A stretch of DNA of 18,179 nucleotides from an uncultured Pelagibacteraceae bacterium (GTDB taxonomy: Bacteria; Pseudomonadota; Alphaproteobacteria; Pelagibacterales; Pelagibacteraceae): positions 1 to 18,179 of the forward strand of contig CABXMS010000009.1 of the NCBI GenBank assembly GCA_902513415.1, given 5' to 3'. The notes beneath the pieces were generated by a model that searched no databases, was not told the origin of the DNA, and was given only the letters and a program-made list of their open reading frames with translations. Both the position numbers and the translations under genes were made by a program. Positions 1 to 7,414 of this stretch are shown here, piece by piece. Position 1 is the first letter of the stretch. Each line of letters opens with the position of its first letter.

Positions 1-1175
1 GGAGCTATAATTCTTCTTAAGACATTCATTTTTTGTAAATCATTTTTATCAAATAACAATTCCTCTCTTCTTGTTCCAGATTTTGTTATATCAATGGCTG
101 GGAAAATTCTTTTATCTGAAATTTTTCTATCTAATATTAATTCACTATTTCCTGTTCCTTTAAATTCCTCAAAAATTACCTCATCCATTCTACTTCCTGT
201 GTCAATTAACGCAGTAGAAATTATAGTTAAAGACCCACCTTCTTCAATATTTCTGGCTGCTCCAAAAAATCTTTTTGGCCTTTGTAAAGCATTTGCATCC
301 ACACCACCTGTTAATACTTTCCCTGAGCTTGGCACCACAGCATTGTATGCTCTTCCAAGTCTTGTTATTGAGTCTAATAAAATAACTACATCTTTTTTAT
401 GTTCTGTTAATCTTTTTGCCTTTTCAATTACCATTTCAGCTACAGCAACATGACGCTGCGCTGGCTCATCAAATGTTGAACTAATAACCTCTCCTTTAAC
501 AGTTCTCTGCATATCAGTTACCTCTTCAGGTCTTTCATCAATTAACAAAACCATTAAATAACATTCAGGATGATTTGCAGAAATTGAATTTGCAATACTC
601 TGAAGTATCATTGTTTTACCAGCTTTTGGAGGTGATATTATTAAAGATCTCTGTCCTTTTCCAATTGGACTAACTAGGTCAATTAGTCTTGGGGTAAGAT
701 CTGGTTTTTTTTCAATTTTTGTTGTTTCAACTTCCATTCCCAATTGTTTGTTAGGGTATAGTGGAGTTAAGTTATCAAAAGCTATTTTGTGTTTAAATTT
801 ATCAGGATCTTCAAAATTAATTTTACTTACATGAAGTAATGCAAAATATCTTTCCCCATCTTTTGGAGCTCTAACAGGACCTTCTACAGTGTCTCCTGTT
901 CTCAATCCAAAACGTCTTATCTGGCTAGGACTTATATAAATATCGTCTGCCCCTGGTAAATAGTTAGATTCCATTGCTCTTAAAAAACCAAACCCATCTT
1001 GTAATAGTTGGAGAACGCCTCCACCTGTAATCTCTTCACCTTTTTCTGCTAATTTTTTTAAGATGGCAAAATATATTTCTTGTCTTCTTAGTGTGCTGGC
1101 ATTTTCAATTCCTAATTTTTCTGCCTCAGTTATAAGATGTTCTGAACTTTTTTCTTTTAATTCTTGTATATTCAT
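1..1175 (-). CDS. rho: Transcription termination factor Rho (3' end outside window)
   Basis: Rho is the hexameric RNA-dependent ATPase that terminates untranslated transcripts. Read on the minus strand from an ATG at 1175, the frame stays open to the window edge, giving 391 complete residues; the family is about 420 long, so roughly 30 C-terminal residues are missing because of the window boundary. Seen: an N-terminal helical domain (about 1-48), an RNA-binding cold-shock-like fold with GFGFLR (61-66), the Walker A loop PPKAGKT (182-188), Walker [12 protein letters not shown] (265-275), the Q-loop region near 283-290, and the R-loop KGTGNSEL (339-346). Nothing is missing from the catalytic core. 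It lies 56 bases downstream of hemJ and has its own candidate promoter, so it is probably transcribed separately as well as by read-through. The identification is very secure. Confidence 0.97.
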   Translation of the reverse strand, partial: MNIQELKEKSSEHLITEAEKLGIENASTLRRQEIYFAILKKLAEKGEEITGGGVLQLLQDGFGFLRAMESNYLPGADDIYISPSQIRRFGLRTGDTVEGPVRAPKDGERYFALLHVSKINFEDPDKFKHKIAFDNLTPLYPNKQLGMEVETTKIEKKPDLTPRLIDLVSPIGKGQRSLIISPPKAGKTMILQSIANSISANHPECYLMVLLIDERPEEVTDMQRTVKGEVISSTFDEPAQRHVAVAEMVIEKAKRLTEHKKDVVILLDSITRLGRAYNAVVPSSGKVLTGGVDANALQRPKRFFGAARNIEEGGSLTIISTALIDTGSRMDEVIFEEFKGTGNSELILDRKISDKRIFPAIDITKSGTRREELLFDKNDLQKMNVLRRIIA

Positions 1176-1201
1176 GTTTGGGATTTAAATAAGATAAGTT
1201 A

Positions 1202-1229
1202 AATATATATACTGATTTCTAAATTTCAA
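1202..1229 (-). promoter_or_regulatory. Candidate sigma-70 promoter of rho
   Basis: On the minus strand TTGAAA (1229-1224) and TATATT (1207-1202) are separated by 16 bases in the hemJ-rho gap. Transcription would start near 1195, leaving a leader of about 20 bases before the rho ATG at 1175. The -35 is a 5/6 match to TTGACA. The gap is so AT-rich that the -10 alone would mean little. No Shine-Dalgarno sequence is evident. Confidence 0.4.
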
Positions 1230-1231
1230 GT

Positions 1232-1666
1232 CTATAACGGTTTAAATATTATAATAAAAACAATAAAAATAAGCAAAACAGTGGGTATTTCATTGATTAT
1301 TCTAAAAAATTTTGATGATTTAGTATTGGTTCTTAACTTAAGTGACATCAAACATTTTCTAAGATACTCATGATAAATTGACAATAGTATTACTAAAGTT
1401 AATTTTATTATTAACCAAAAGTACGAAAAAGCTTCAAAACCAATTATATAAATTAGTGTAATTCCAAATAACCAAGTCAAAATCATGGCTGGCGTCATGA
1501 TGTAGAAATATAATTTCTTTTCCATAACTTCAAATATATCTGTTGCTTCTTTTTTTTCCATATTTTCAACATGATAGACAAAAATTCTTGGAAGATATAA
1601 CAAACCAGCCATCCAGGATATAACTGCAATTAAGTGCAAAGATTTAAACAATAAATATGAATTCAT
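1232..1666 (-). CDS. hemJ: HemJ-type protoporphyrinogen IX oxidase
   Basis: HemJ (UPF0093) is the oxygen-independent membrane enzyme that oxidises protoporphyrinogen IX to protoporphyrin IX, the penultimate haem step. The 144-residue protein is close to the usual length and has four hydrophobic stretches (about 5-30, 52-77, 80-100, 127-142), fitting an inner-membrane protein. The family's key residues are seen: His11 in the first helix (SLHLIAVISWMAGLLYLPR) and Lys88 in the third (LIIKLTLV), plus the C-terminal motif RIINEIPT (122-129). It starts 3 bases after the hemH stop, so it is the last haem gene of the hemE-hemH-hemJ operon. This supplies the substrate for HemH. There is no clear ribosome site, as for most genes here. 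Confidence 0.93.
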   Translation of the reverse strand: MNSYLLFKSLHLIAVISWMAGLLYLPRIFVYHVENMEKKEATDIFEVMEKKLYFYIMTPAMILTWLFGITLIYIIGFEAFSYFWLIIKLTLVILLSIYHEYLRKCLMSLKLRTNTKSSKFFRIINEIPTVLLIFIVFIIIFKPL

Positions 1667-1669
1667 AAT

Positions 1670-2698
1670 TTAGTTTAAACAAGGACATTTTGTGAAATTT
1701 GATGGACATCTATTTTTTGGGGGATATAGAACATCTGTTAATTTATAATCTTCTTTATTTATAATAAGATCCGATAGACCATCTATAAAATTTTCATTTA
1801 CACCCAAAGCCTCAATTCTAGTATAACCAACACATCCATTAGTTTTTGCTAACATTTCATATTCTATATCAAGCTCAACTAATGTTTCTGAATGCTCAGA
1901 AACAAAAGCTATTGGTACTATTACTAAATGTTTCTTTAATTTTGAGTTTTGTATTATTACATCTTCTGTGGATGGGCCTATCCATTTAAGAGGTCCCACT
2001 CTGCTTTGATAGCTTAATGTATAATCAATAGAAGAATCATTTATCTCATTTATAATTCTTTTTACACTTTGTTCTATTTGCCATTGATATGGGTCACCTT
2101 TTTTAATATTTTTTTCAGGAAGTCCGTGTGCTGAAAAAATTAATTTGAAATTTTTAAGATTTTTAATTTTTTCTATAATTAATTTTGAATGTGCTTTTAT
2201 AAATTTTTTTTCCTCAGGATAACAACAAATTATTTTTGTGCTTATATTTAAATTGCTTTTATTTGCTAAATCTTTCCACTCTAACAATGAAGAACCAGAA
2301 GTTGCTGCTGAGTATTGTGGATACAATGGAAGTAAAATTATTTCTTCCGGCTTATATTTTTTTACCTCTTGTAATGTTTCCGATGCTCTCGGGTGCCAAC
2401 ATCTCATAGCTATAAAGGTCTTATATTCTGTAGTATTTTGCTTTGAGTTCAAAGAATTTTCTAGAGAATTGGCTTGTTCTTTAGTTAACTTTAAAATAGG
2501 AGATGAGCCTCCAATCTCTTGGTAGATCTTTTTAGCGATCGGTGTTCTTCTTTTAGAAATTAATTTTGCCAAAGGATATCTTATAAATTTTGGCAAATTC
2601 AAGATTGCTGGGTCATTAAATAAATTAAACAAAAAAGGCTCTACACTTTCTAATTTATCGGGTCCTCCTAAATTGAATAATATAATAGCTTTTTTCAT
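1670..2698 (-). CDS. hemH: Ferrochelatase with likely [2Fe-2S] ligands
   Basis: HemH inserts Fe2+ into protoporphyrin IX to make haem. The 342-residue protein carries the family core: FNLGGPD near the N-terminus, YPQYSAATSGS (126-136), SAHGLP (189-194) with catalytic His191, and SEHSETLVELD (267-277) with Glu271. The C-terminus ends in a cysteine cluster, Cys331, Cys338 and Cys340, and there is a Cys pair at 158-159. In Caulobacter ferrochelatase the [2Fe-2S] cluster is held by cysteines at 158, 332, 339 and 341, so the spacing here matches almost exactly; that this protein binds a cluster is inferred. The ATG overlaps the hemE stop by 4 bases (ATGA), implying translational coupling. The start fits the family's usual N-terminus. 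Confidence 0.97.
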   Translation of the reverse strand: MKKAIILFNLGGPDKLESVEPFLFNLFNDPAILNLPKFIRYPLAKLISKRRTPIAKKIYQEIGGSSPILKLTKEQANSLENSLNSKQNTTEYKTFIAMRCWHPRASETLQEVKKYKPEEIILLPLYPQYSAATSGSSLLEWKDLANKSNLNISTKIICCYPEEKKFIKAHSKLIIEKIKNLKNFKLIFSAHGLPEKNIKKGDPYQWQIEQSVKRIINEINDSSIDYTLSYQSRVGPLKWIGPSTEDVIIQNSKLKKHLVIVPIAFVSEHSETLVELDIEYEMLAKTNGCVGYTRIEALGVNENFIDGLSDLIINKEDYKLTDVLYPPKNRCPSNFTKCPCLN

Positions 2699-3696
2699 TT
2701 ATAATTTCTTACAAAATTAACAAGTTCATTAACCATTTCTATTTTGGTCTCTGGCAAGATTCCATGGCCAAGATTAAAAACATAGGGGTGGTCTTTGAAA
2801 ATATTTAAATAATTTTTTACTTCTTTTTTTAATGTTTCTTTATCTGTTAATAATATCTTAGGATCTAATCCTCCTTGAATGGGTATTTTTATTTCATTAA
2901 CCGCTTTTATAGGATCAACATTATAATCAATATTCACCATATCGGGCCTAACTACATTACAAAAATTCTTATAATCATTTATACCTCTTGGAAAACAAAT
3001 AACTGGAACACCTAATTTTTTAACATGGTTAACAAGATCTAGGGTTGGTTCGTATATATATTCAGAAATATTTTCTTCTAGCAACCCAGCCCAACTATCA
3101 AAAATTTGTATTATACTTGCGCCTGCTTTAATTTGATTTTCAATATGAATTTTAAGAAATTTAATAATTATAAATAATAACTTTTTTATAAACAACTTAT
3201 CTTCAAAAATTTTTTTTGAGAGATTTTTTTTAGGTGATATTTTGTTAACCATATAAACTAAAATGGTCCATGGTGCTCCCACAAAACCAATTAAATCTTT
3301 ATTCTTTAAAATGGGATTGACAGATATATTAGATATAGCCTTATAAACAGGATTGAGTTTATTGTTAAATTCATCTTTATTAATATTTTCTAATTTATCC
3401 AAATCTAATTTACCTAATTTAGGTCCCAATCCTTTTTCAAATTTAACCTCTTGCCCCAAACCATATGGTAACATTAAAATATCAGAAAAGATTATTGCAG
3501 CATCAAATTGAAACCTTTTAATTGGTTGTAATGTTATTTCTGAAGATAAATTTTCATTTAAACATAGTTTGATAAAATCTGGATTTTTAACTCTAATTTC
3601 TCTAAACTCAGGAAGATATCTTCCAGCCTGTCTCATTATCCATATAGGGTTTTTATTAGTATTTTTATTTTTTATGCATTCTTGGATAGGAGTCAT
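2695..3696 (-). CDS. hemE: Uroporphyrinogen decarboxylase
   Basis: HemE removes four acetate carboxyls from uroporphyrinogen III to give coproporphyrinogen III. The 333-residue cytosolic protein is slightly short for the family (about 340-355). Signature 1, WIMRQAGRYLPEFRE (19-33), holds Arg22 and Arg26; Asp72 sits in FSDILMLPYGLG (70-81); signature 2, GFVGAPWTILVYM (138-150), ends with the active-site Tyr149. All catalytic positions are present. It is the first gene of the leftward haem operon and overlaps hemH by 4 bases. A perfect TATAAT (minus strand, 3708-3703) lies six bases before the ATG, so the transcript could be leaderless, although no convincing -35 accompanies it. The gene borders the putative replication origin, as hemE does in Caulobacter and Rickettsia. 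Confidence 0.97.
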   Translation of the reverse strand: MTPIQECIKNKNTNKNPIWIMRQAGRYLPEFREIRVKNPDFIKLCLNENLSSEITLQPIKRFQFDAAIIFSDILMLPYGLGQEVKFEKGLGPKLGKLDLDKLENINKDEFNNKLNPVYKAISNISVNPILKNKDLIGFVGAPWTILVYMVNKISPKKNLSKKIFEDKLFIKKLLFIIIKFLKIHIENQIKAGASIIQIFDSWAGLLEENISEYIYEPTLDLVNHVKKLGVPVICFPRGINDYKNFCNVVRPDMVNIDYNVDPIKAVNEIKIPIQGGLDPKILLTDKETLKKEVKNYLNIFKDHPYVFNLGHGILPETKIEMVNELVNFVRNYK

Positions 3697-3980
3697 ATAA
3701 TAATTATATATAAGCTTTAATAGTAGTTTTATATCCTGTTAATATAAGGAATTACTATTTTTTAACATTTTACTCACTAAATACTAACAGATAAAATTAA
3801 CAAAAAGTTAAGATAAATAGCCTCTTTTTTATAAATTTTAGATTAAATAAACAATTATGTATATTAATTATTAAGATGTTTATTTATGTTAATAATTTAA
3901 AAGATATTCAAGTAAAAAAGAAAATTTAAATATTTATTAATTTTTAACTTATTTGTTAAATTATTATAAACATTTTATAC
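3697..3980. other. Putative chromosome replication origin (oriC) between hemE and ppsR
   Basis: This 284-base non-coding gap separates divergent hemE and ppsR. Hand count gives 38 G/C bases (about 13%). Known: in Caulobacter and Rickettsia the origin lies between hemE and the RP001 homologue, which I take to be the DUF299 gene here (ppsR). Seen: eight nine-mers fitting WWWTWAACA (W = A/T) at 3737-3745(-), 3758-3766(+), 3794-3802(+), 3845-3853(+), 3877-3885(-), 3887-3895(-), 3954-3962(-) and 3964-3972(+). Those at 3887 (TTATTAACA) and 3964 (TTATAAACA) differ from the DnaA box TTATNCACA at one position. TTAA-N7-TTAA pairs occur at 3797-3811 and 3926-3940. The stretch 3921-3960 has two G/C bases and could be the unwinding element. 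No perfect DnaA box is present. Origin function is an inference from synteny, divergence of flanking genes and motif density. The gap must also hold the hemE and ppsR promoters. Confidence 0.6.
3844..3886. repeat. 10-bp inverted repeat inside the putative origin
   Basis: TAAATAAACA at 3844-3853 is repeated as its exact complement TGTTTATTTA at 3877-3886, separated by 23 bases. The right arm is followed directly by TGTTAATAA (3887-3895), so two similar motifs lie 10 bases, about one helical turn, apart in the same orientation. This is compatible with cooperative binding of a protein such as DnaA. Chance inverted repeats are commoner in DNA this AT-rich. Confidence 0.5.
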
Positions 3981-4805
3981 ATGAACATTAAACACGATAT
4001 CTATTTGATTTCAGATTCTACAGGAGAAACATTGGATAGAATATTTATGGCTTTAAAAGCACAATTTAAAGATTTTAAATATCAGGTTCATCAATTTTCT
4101 TTTACCAGAACAGAAAATCAAATTGGCCAAATATTAGAGGAAGTAGAAAAAAATAAAGAATCGGTAATTTTATATACTATAGTTGATACTAAAATAGCTA
4201 AATTTTTAATTGAAGAAACAACAAAAAAAAAAATTCCATGTTTTGGGGTTTTGGGAGATCTTATTTTAAAATTTTCCAAATTATTAAATCAAAAAGCAAC
4301 ACATTTACCAAGCGGACAACATGCATTAGATGAAGAGTATTATGAAAGAGTAGAAGCCATACAATTTACAATGAACCACGACGATGGAAATATGATTGAA
4401 GATATAAACAAATCTGACATTATTTTATTAGGAGTTAGCAGAACAAGCAAAACTCCAACTTCTATATATTTAGCGAACAGAGGATATAAAATATCAAACA
4501 TACCTTTAGTAAATGAGAACTCGATACCAGAATATCTATTAAAAAATCCTTCCCTAACATGTGTGGTTGGTTTAACTACTGAACCTAAAAGATTAATTGA
4601 TTTGAGAAAAAATAGGATGAACTTAATAAAAGAGCAAGAAAACATAGAATATATTAATATTGAAAAAATAACTGAAGAAATAGAAAGTGCCAAAAAAACT
4701 TTTAAAAAATATAATTGGCCCGTTATAGATGTAACTAGAAAATCTGTTGAAGAAACTGCAGCTTCTATAATTAAAATTCATGAAATAACAAAAAAAAATG
4801 GTTAA
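3981..4805 (+). CDS. ppsR: PPDK / PEP synthase regulatory protein (DUF299)
   Basis: Members of this family are bifunctional ADP-dependent kinases and Pi-dependent pyrophosphorylases that switch pyruvate phosphate dikinase or PEP synthase off and on. Seen in the 274-residue protein: an N-terminal ISDSTGET (10-17), a HDDG element (133-136), and the P-loop GVSRTSKTPTS (151-161), all hallmarks of the family; length is normal. Which dikinase is the target cannot be told from this window; PPDK is the usual partner in alphaproteobacteria. It is the homologue of the gene next to the origin in Caulobacter and Rickettsia. A TATAAA (3965-3970) lies ten bases before the ATG. The last 8 bases overlap maf, so it begins a five-gene overlapping operon reaching dnaQ. 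Confidence 0.92.
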   Translation: MNIKHDIYLISDSTGETLDRIFMALKAQFKDFKYQVHQFSFTRTENQIGQILEEVEKNKESVILYTIVDTKIAKFLIEETTKKKIPCFGVLGDLILKFSKLLNQKATHLPSGQHALDEEYYERVEAIQFTMNHDDGNMIEDINKSDIILLGVSRTSKTPTSIYLANRGYKISNIPLVNENSIPEYLLKNPSLTCVVGLTTEPKRLIDLRKNRMNLIKEQENIEYINIEKITEEIESAKKTFKKYNWPVIDVTRKSVEETAASIIKIHEITKKNG

Positions 4806-5382
4806 CATTATTCTTGCTTCAAAGAGCAAAGTTAGAAAAGAAATATTAGAAAAAAATAAAATATTTTGTGTAGCAGAACCCTCAAATGTTGACGAAGATT
4901 CTATTAAGGATGGTTTGTTAAAGGAAGGGGCAACGCCAGAAATAATATCAAAAAATTTAGCTGAACTTAAAGCGAATAAAGTTAGTAAGAAAAAAAATGG
5001 TGAATTAGTTTTAGGAGCTGACAGTATAATTGATTTAAATGGAGAAATAATTTCAAAACCAACGAATAGAAATGAAGCTTTGGAAATTCTCAACAAGCTA
5101 AATGGAAAAAAACATTATCTAATTAGTTCTGTATGTATTTCAAAATATGGTTCCATGATATGGAATTATACAGACAAAGCAGCTCTAACCATGAAAAAAA
5201 TGACTTTAACGGAATTAAAAGATTATTTATCAAAAATTAAAGATGAAGATTTATATGCGTATAATGTTTATCAAATAGAAGGAGAGGGAAGAAACCTCTT
5301 TTCCAAAATTGATGGAGATAAAAATACTATTATGGGTCTGCCGATTAACAATATCAAAGAGTATTTAGGAAATTATAAATGA
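4798..5382 (+). CDS. maf: Maf-family nucleotide pyrophosphatase
   Basis: Maf proteins hydrolyse non-canonical or modified nucleoside triphosphates to monophosphates, a house-cleaning activity, and have also been linked to septum formation. The 194-residue protein has the normal length and the family motifs: LASKSKVRKEIL (6-17), GADSII (73-78) with catalytic Asp75, SKP (86-88), and near the C-terminus YQIEGEGRNLFSKIDGD followed by TIMGLPI. It overlaps ppsR by 8 bases and aroE by 4, so it is translated as part of the operon. The ATG is preceded by an A-rich run without a Shine-Dalgarno site. The exact substrate class (dTTP/UTP type or m7GTP type) cannot be settled with confidence by eye. Confidence 0.93.
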   Translation: MVNIILASKSKVRKEILEKNKIFCVAEPSNVDEDSIKDGLLKEGATPEIISKNLAELKANKVSKKKNGELVLGADSIIDLNGEIISKPTNRNEALEILNKLNGKKHYLISSVCISKYGSMIWNYTDKAALTMKKMTLTELKDYLSKIKDEDLYAYNVYQIEGEGRNLFSKIDGDKNTIMGLPINNIKEYLGNYK

Positions 5383-6179
5383 AAAAATTTTTAGTTATAG
5401 GAAATCCGATTGAACATTCCTTATCTCCCAAATTGCATAATTATTGGATAAAAAAGAATAAGATCGATGCCGTTTATGATAAAAAATTAATAAATAAAGA
5501 AAATTTAGAAGATATAATTTTACAAATAAAAAAAGGTGAGATCAAAGGAATCAATGTAACAGTTCCTTATAAAAAATCAGTTATACCTTTTATTGAAAAA
5601 TTAACTTCCGAAGCAAATACATCTCAATCGGTAAATACTATCTACATGGAAAATGAAAAAATTACCGGACATAATACAGATATAGCAGGATTTGAACTTG
5701 GGCTTAGACATTTAAAATATGACGTTAAAAATAAAAAGATATTTATTTTAGGAGCTGGTGGAGTGGTGCCGTCAATTATTATTAGTTTAAAAAAAATGAA
5801 AGCATCAAAGATTATATTATGTAACAGAACAAAGAAAAAAGCAGAAGATATAAAAAAATTATTTAAAGAAATAGAAATAGTTGATTGGGCAGATATACCC
5901 AAGGACATTAATATGATTATTAATGCTACAAGTATTGGATTAAAAAAATATGATGATATCAAGTTAGATTATGATGGATTGGGTTCTGACAAATTGTATT
6001 ATGATGTTATTTATAATCCACGGGAAACAAATTTTTTAAAAAAAGCAAGAATGATTGGAAATAGAGTAGAAAATGGGAAAATGATGTTTATTTATCAAGC
6101 TCATCAAGCATTTACAATTTGGCACAATGTTATGCCCAAAATTGATGATGAAGTAATTAATTTATTAGAAAATGATTAG
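5379..6179 (+). CDS. aroE: Shikimate dehydrogenase
   Basis: AroE reduces 3-dehydroshikimate to shikimate with NADPH in aromatic amino acid synthesis. The 266-residue protein shows the shikimate-binding SLSP (14-17), catalytic Lys65 in NVTVPYKK (59-66), NTD (99-101) with Asp101, the nucleotide-binding loop GAGGVV (125-130), the NADP-preference motif NRT (149-151), and the C-terminal QAHQAF (240-245). Length is normal. The start overlaps the maf stop by 4 bases (ATGA) and is one of the few here with a plausible Shine-Dalgarno (AGGA about eight bases upstream). The stop overlaps coaE by 8 bases. Position next to the origin and between maf and coaE is typical of alphaproteobacteria. Confidence 0.96.
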   Translation: MKKFLVIGNPIEHSLSPKLHNYWIKKNKIDAVYDKKLINKENLEDIILQIKKGEIKGINVTVPYKKSVIPFIEKLTSEANTSQSVNTIYMENEKITGHNTDIAGFELGLRHLKYDVKNKKIFILGAGGVVPSIIISLKKMKASKIILCNRTKKKAEDIKKLFKEIEIVDWADIPKDINMIINATSIGLKKYDDIKLDYDGLGSDKLYYDVIYNPRETNFLKKARMIGNRVENGKMMFIYQAHQAFTIWHNVMPKIDDEVINLLEND

Positions 6180-6792
6180 AATAGGGATTGTTGGAGCTAT
6201 TGGGTCTGGAAAAACTTATATAGCAAAACAATTTGGTTTTCCAACTTTTAACGCAGACTATGAGGTAAATATAATTTATAAAAAAAATAGAAGGTGCTTT
6301 AAAAAGTTAAAAAAAACATTTCCAAAATATATACACTCATTGCCAATTAAAAGAAAAGAACTTTTACAAATAATATTAAATAATAAAAAAAATATTAAAA
6401 AAATTAATAAAATAGTTCATCCAGAAGTCCGTTTTAGAATGAGTAAATTTTTAAAAAAAAATAAATATAAAAAATTTATAATATTAGATGTGCCACTTCT
6501 ATTAGAAAAAAAAATTAATAAAAAAAATGATATTTTGATTTATATTAAGTCGCATAATAAGGAAATAATGAAAAGACTTAAGAAAAGATCCAACTTTAAT
6601 TTAAAAGTATTTAAAAGGTTAAATAGTTTTCAACTTCCTTTAGAATTTAAAAAAAAAAAGGCAAACTTTATTATTAAAAATAATTTTAAAAGTTTAATAG
6701 TAAAAAAAAATGTTAAACTATTAAAAAAAGAATTATTAAAAAAATATGAAAGAAATAGTTTTAGACACAGAAACGACCGGCCTTTCAATTAA
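6172..6792 (+). CDS. coaE: Dephospho-CoA kinase, very lysine-rich, with an odd 3' overlap
   Basis: CoaE phosphorylates dephospho-CoA, the last step of coenzyme A synthesis. Seen: the P-loop GAIGSGKT (8-15), Asp29 in FNADYEV at the usual substrate position, IVHPEVR (residues 82-88), and LDVPLLLEK (105-113), all family hallmarks. The protein is extreme in composition: 46 of 206 residues are lysine. The final 47 bases (6746-6792) lie inside dnaQ in another frame and add a tail, RNSFRHRNDRPFN, that looks unlike the rest of the protein. One extra A in the A7 run at 6738-6744 would instead end coaE at a TGA overlapping the dnaQ ATG by four bases, the junction used elsewhere in this window. The enzyme is secure; the true C-terminus is not. 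Confidence 0.9.
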   Translation: MIRIGIVGAIGSGKTYIAKQFGFPTFNADYEVNIIYKKNRRCFKKLKKTFPKYIHSLPIKRKELLQIILNNKKNIKKINKIVHPEVRFRMSKFLKKNKYKKFIILDVPLLLEKKINKKNDILIYIKSHNKEIMKRLKKRSNFNLKVFKRLNSFQLPLEFKKKKANFIIKNNFKSLIVKKNVKLLKKELLKKYERNSFRHRNDRPFN

Positions 6793-7414
6793 AGAGGGGC
6801 ATAGAATAGTAGAGATAGCCTGTATAGAGATTGACAATTATATTCCAACAACAAAAAAATTTCATTGCTATTTAAATCCAGAGCGCAAAGTTTCAAAACA
6901 GGCATTTGAAGTCCATGGCTACACTGATGAATTTTTAAATAATAAAAAAAAGTTTAAAGAAGTGTCAGATGAATTTATAGAATTTATAAAAAATAAAAAA
7001 CTAATTATTCATAATGCTGATTTCGATCTTTCTCATTTAAATAATGAGTTAAATAAAATTGGAAAAGATAAAATAGATAAAAAAAATGTTATCGATACAT
7101 TAGAATTAGCTAGAGATAAATTCCCTGGTGCCGGTATAAGTTTAGATGCACTTTGTAAAAGATATAAGATTGATAATTCCAAAAGAATTAAACATACTGC
7201 CCTAGTGGACTGTGAACTTCTTTATAAAGTTTATATTAATTTAATAGATCAAAAGGAGCCAACCTTAAATTTTAACATTAAAAGCGATGATTTTAATATG
7301 AAAAATAATAATTCAAAAAAAAATTATTTTAAAAAAATTATTTTTGTATCGGAGGATGATATAAAAAGACATAAAGAATATTTAAAAAATTATTTAAAAA
7401 AAAATTATTTTTAG
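6746..7414 (+). CDS. dnaQ: DNA polymerase III epsilon subunit (3'-5' proofreading exonuclease)
   Basis: Epsilon removes misincorporated nucleotides within the replicative polymerase core. The 222-residue protein begins MKEIVLDTETTGL, the expected family start, with Exo I residues Asp7 and Glu9. Exo II is IIHNADFDL (87-95), and Exo III HTALVDCELL (150-159) carries His150 and Asp155, so it is a DEDDh exonuclease with every catalytic residue present. It is somewhat shorter than E. coli epsilon (243). Beyond about residue 170 lies a lysine/asparagine-rich tail that should contact the alpha subunit; I see no clear clamp-binding motif. It overlaps coaE by 47 bases at its 5' end and convergent secB by 4 bases at its 3' end. 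Confidence 0.95.
   Translation: MKEIVLDTETTGLSIKEGHRIVEIACIEIDNYIPTTKKFHCYLNPERKVSKQAFEVHGYTDEFLNNKKKFKEVSDEFIEFIKNKKLIIHNADFDLSHLNNELNKIGKDKIDKKNVIDTLELARDKFPGAGISLDALCKRYKIDNSKRIKHTALVDCELLYKVYINLIDQKEPTLNFNIKSDDFNMKNNNSKKNYFKKIIFVSEDDIKRHKEYLKNYLKKNYF

Noticed and set aside
94..453. 119-residue open frame on the plus strand.
   Set aside because: It is the antisense of rho, whose motifs are unmistakable on the minus strand.
2238..2525. 95-residue open frame on the plus strand within hemH.
   Set aside because: It is antisense to conserved ferrochelatase motifs and has no recognisable domain.
3697..3980. A riboswitch or small RNA gene in the large divergent gap.
   Set aside because: About 13% GC gives no stable structure, and no conserved riboswitch core could be recognised.
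4623..5096. 157-residue open frame on the minus strand across ppsR and maf.
   Set aside because: It is antisense to two well-supported genes and is a hydrophobic product typical of the complement of lysine-rich coding sequence.
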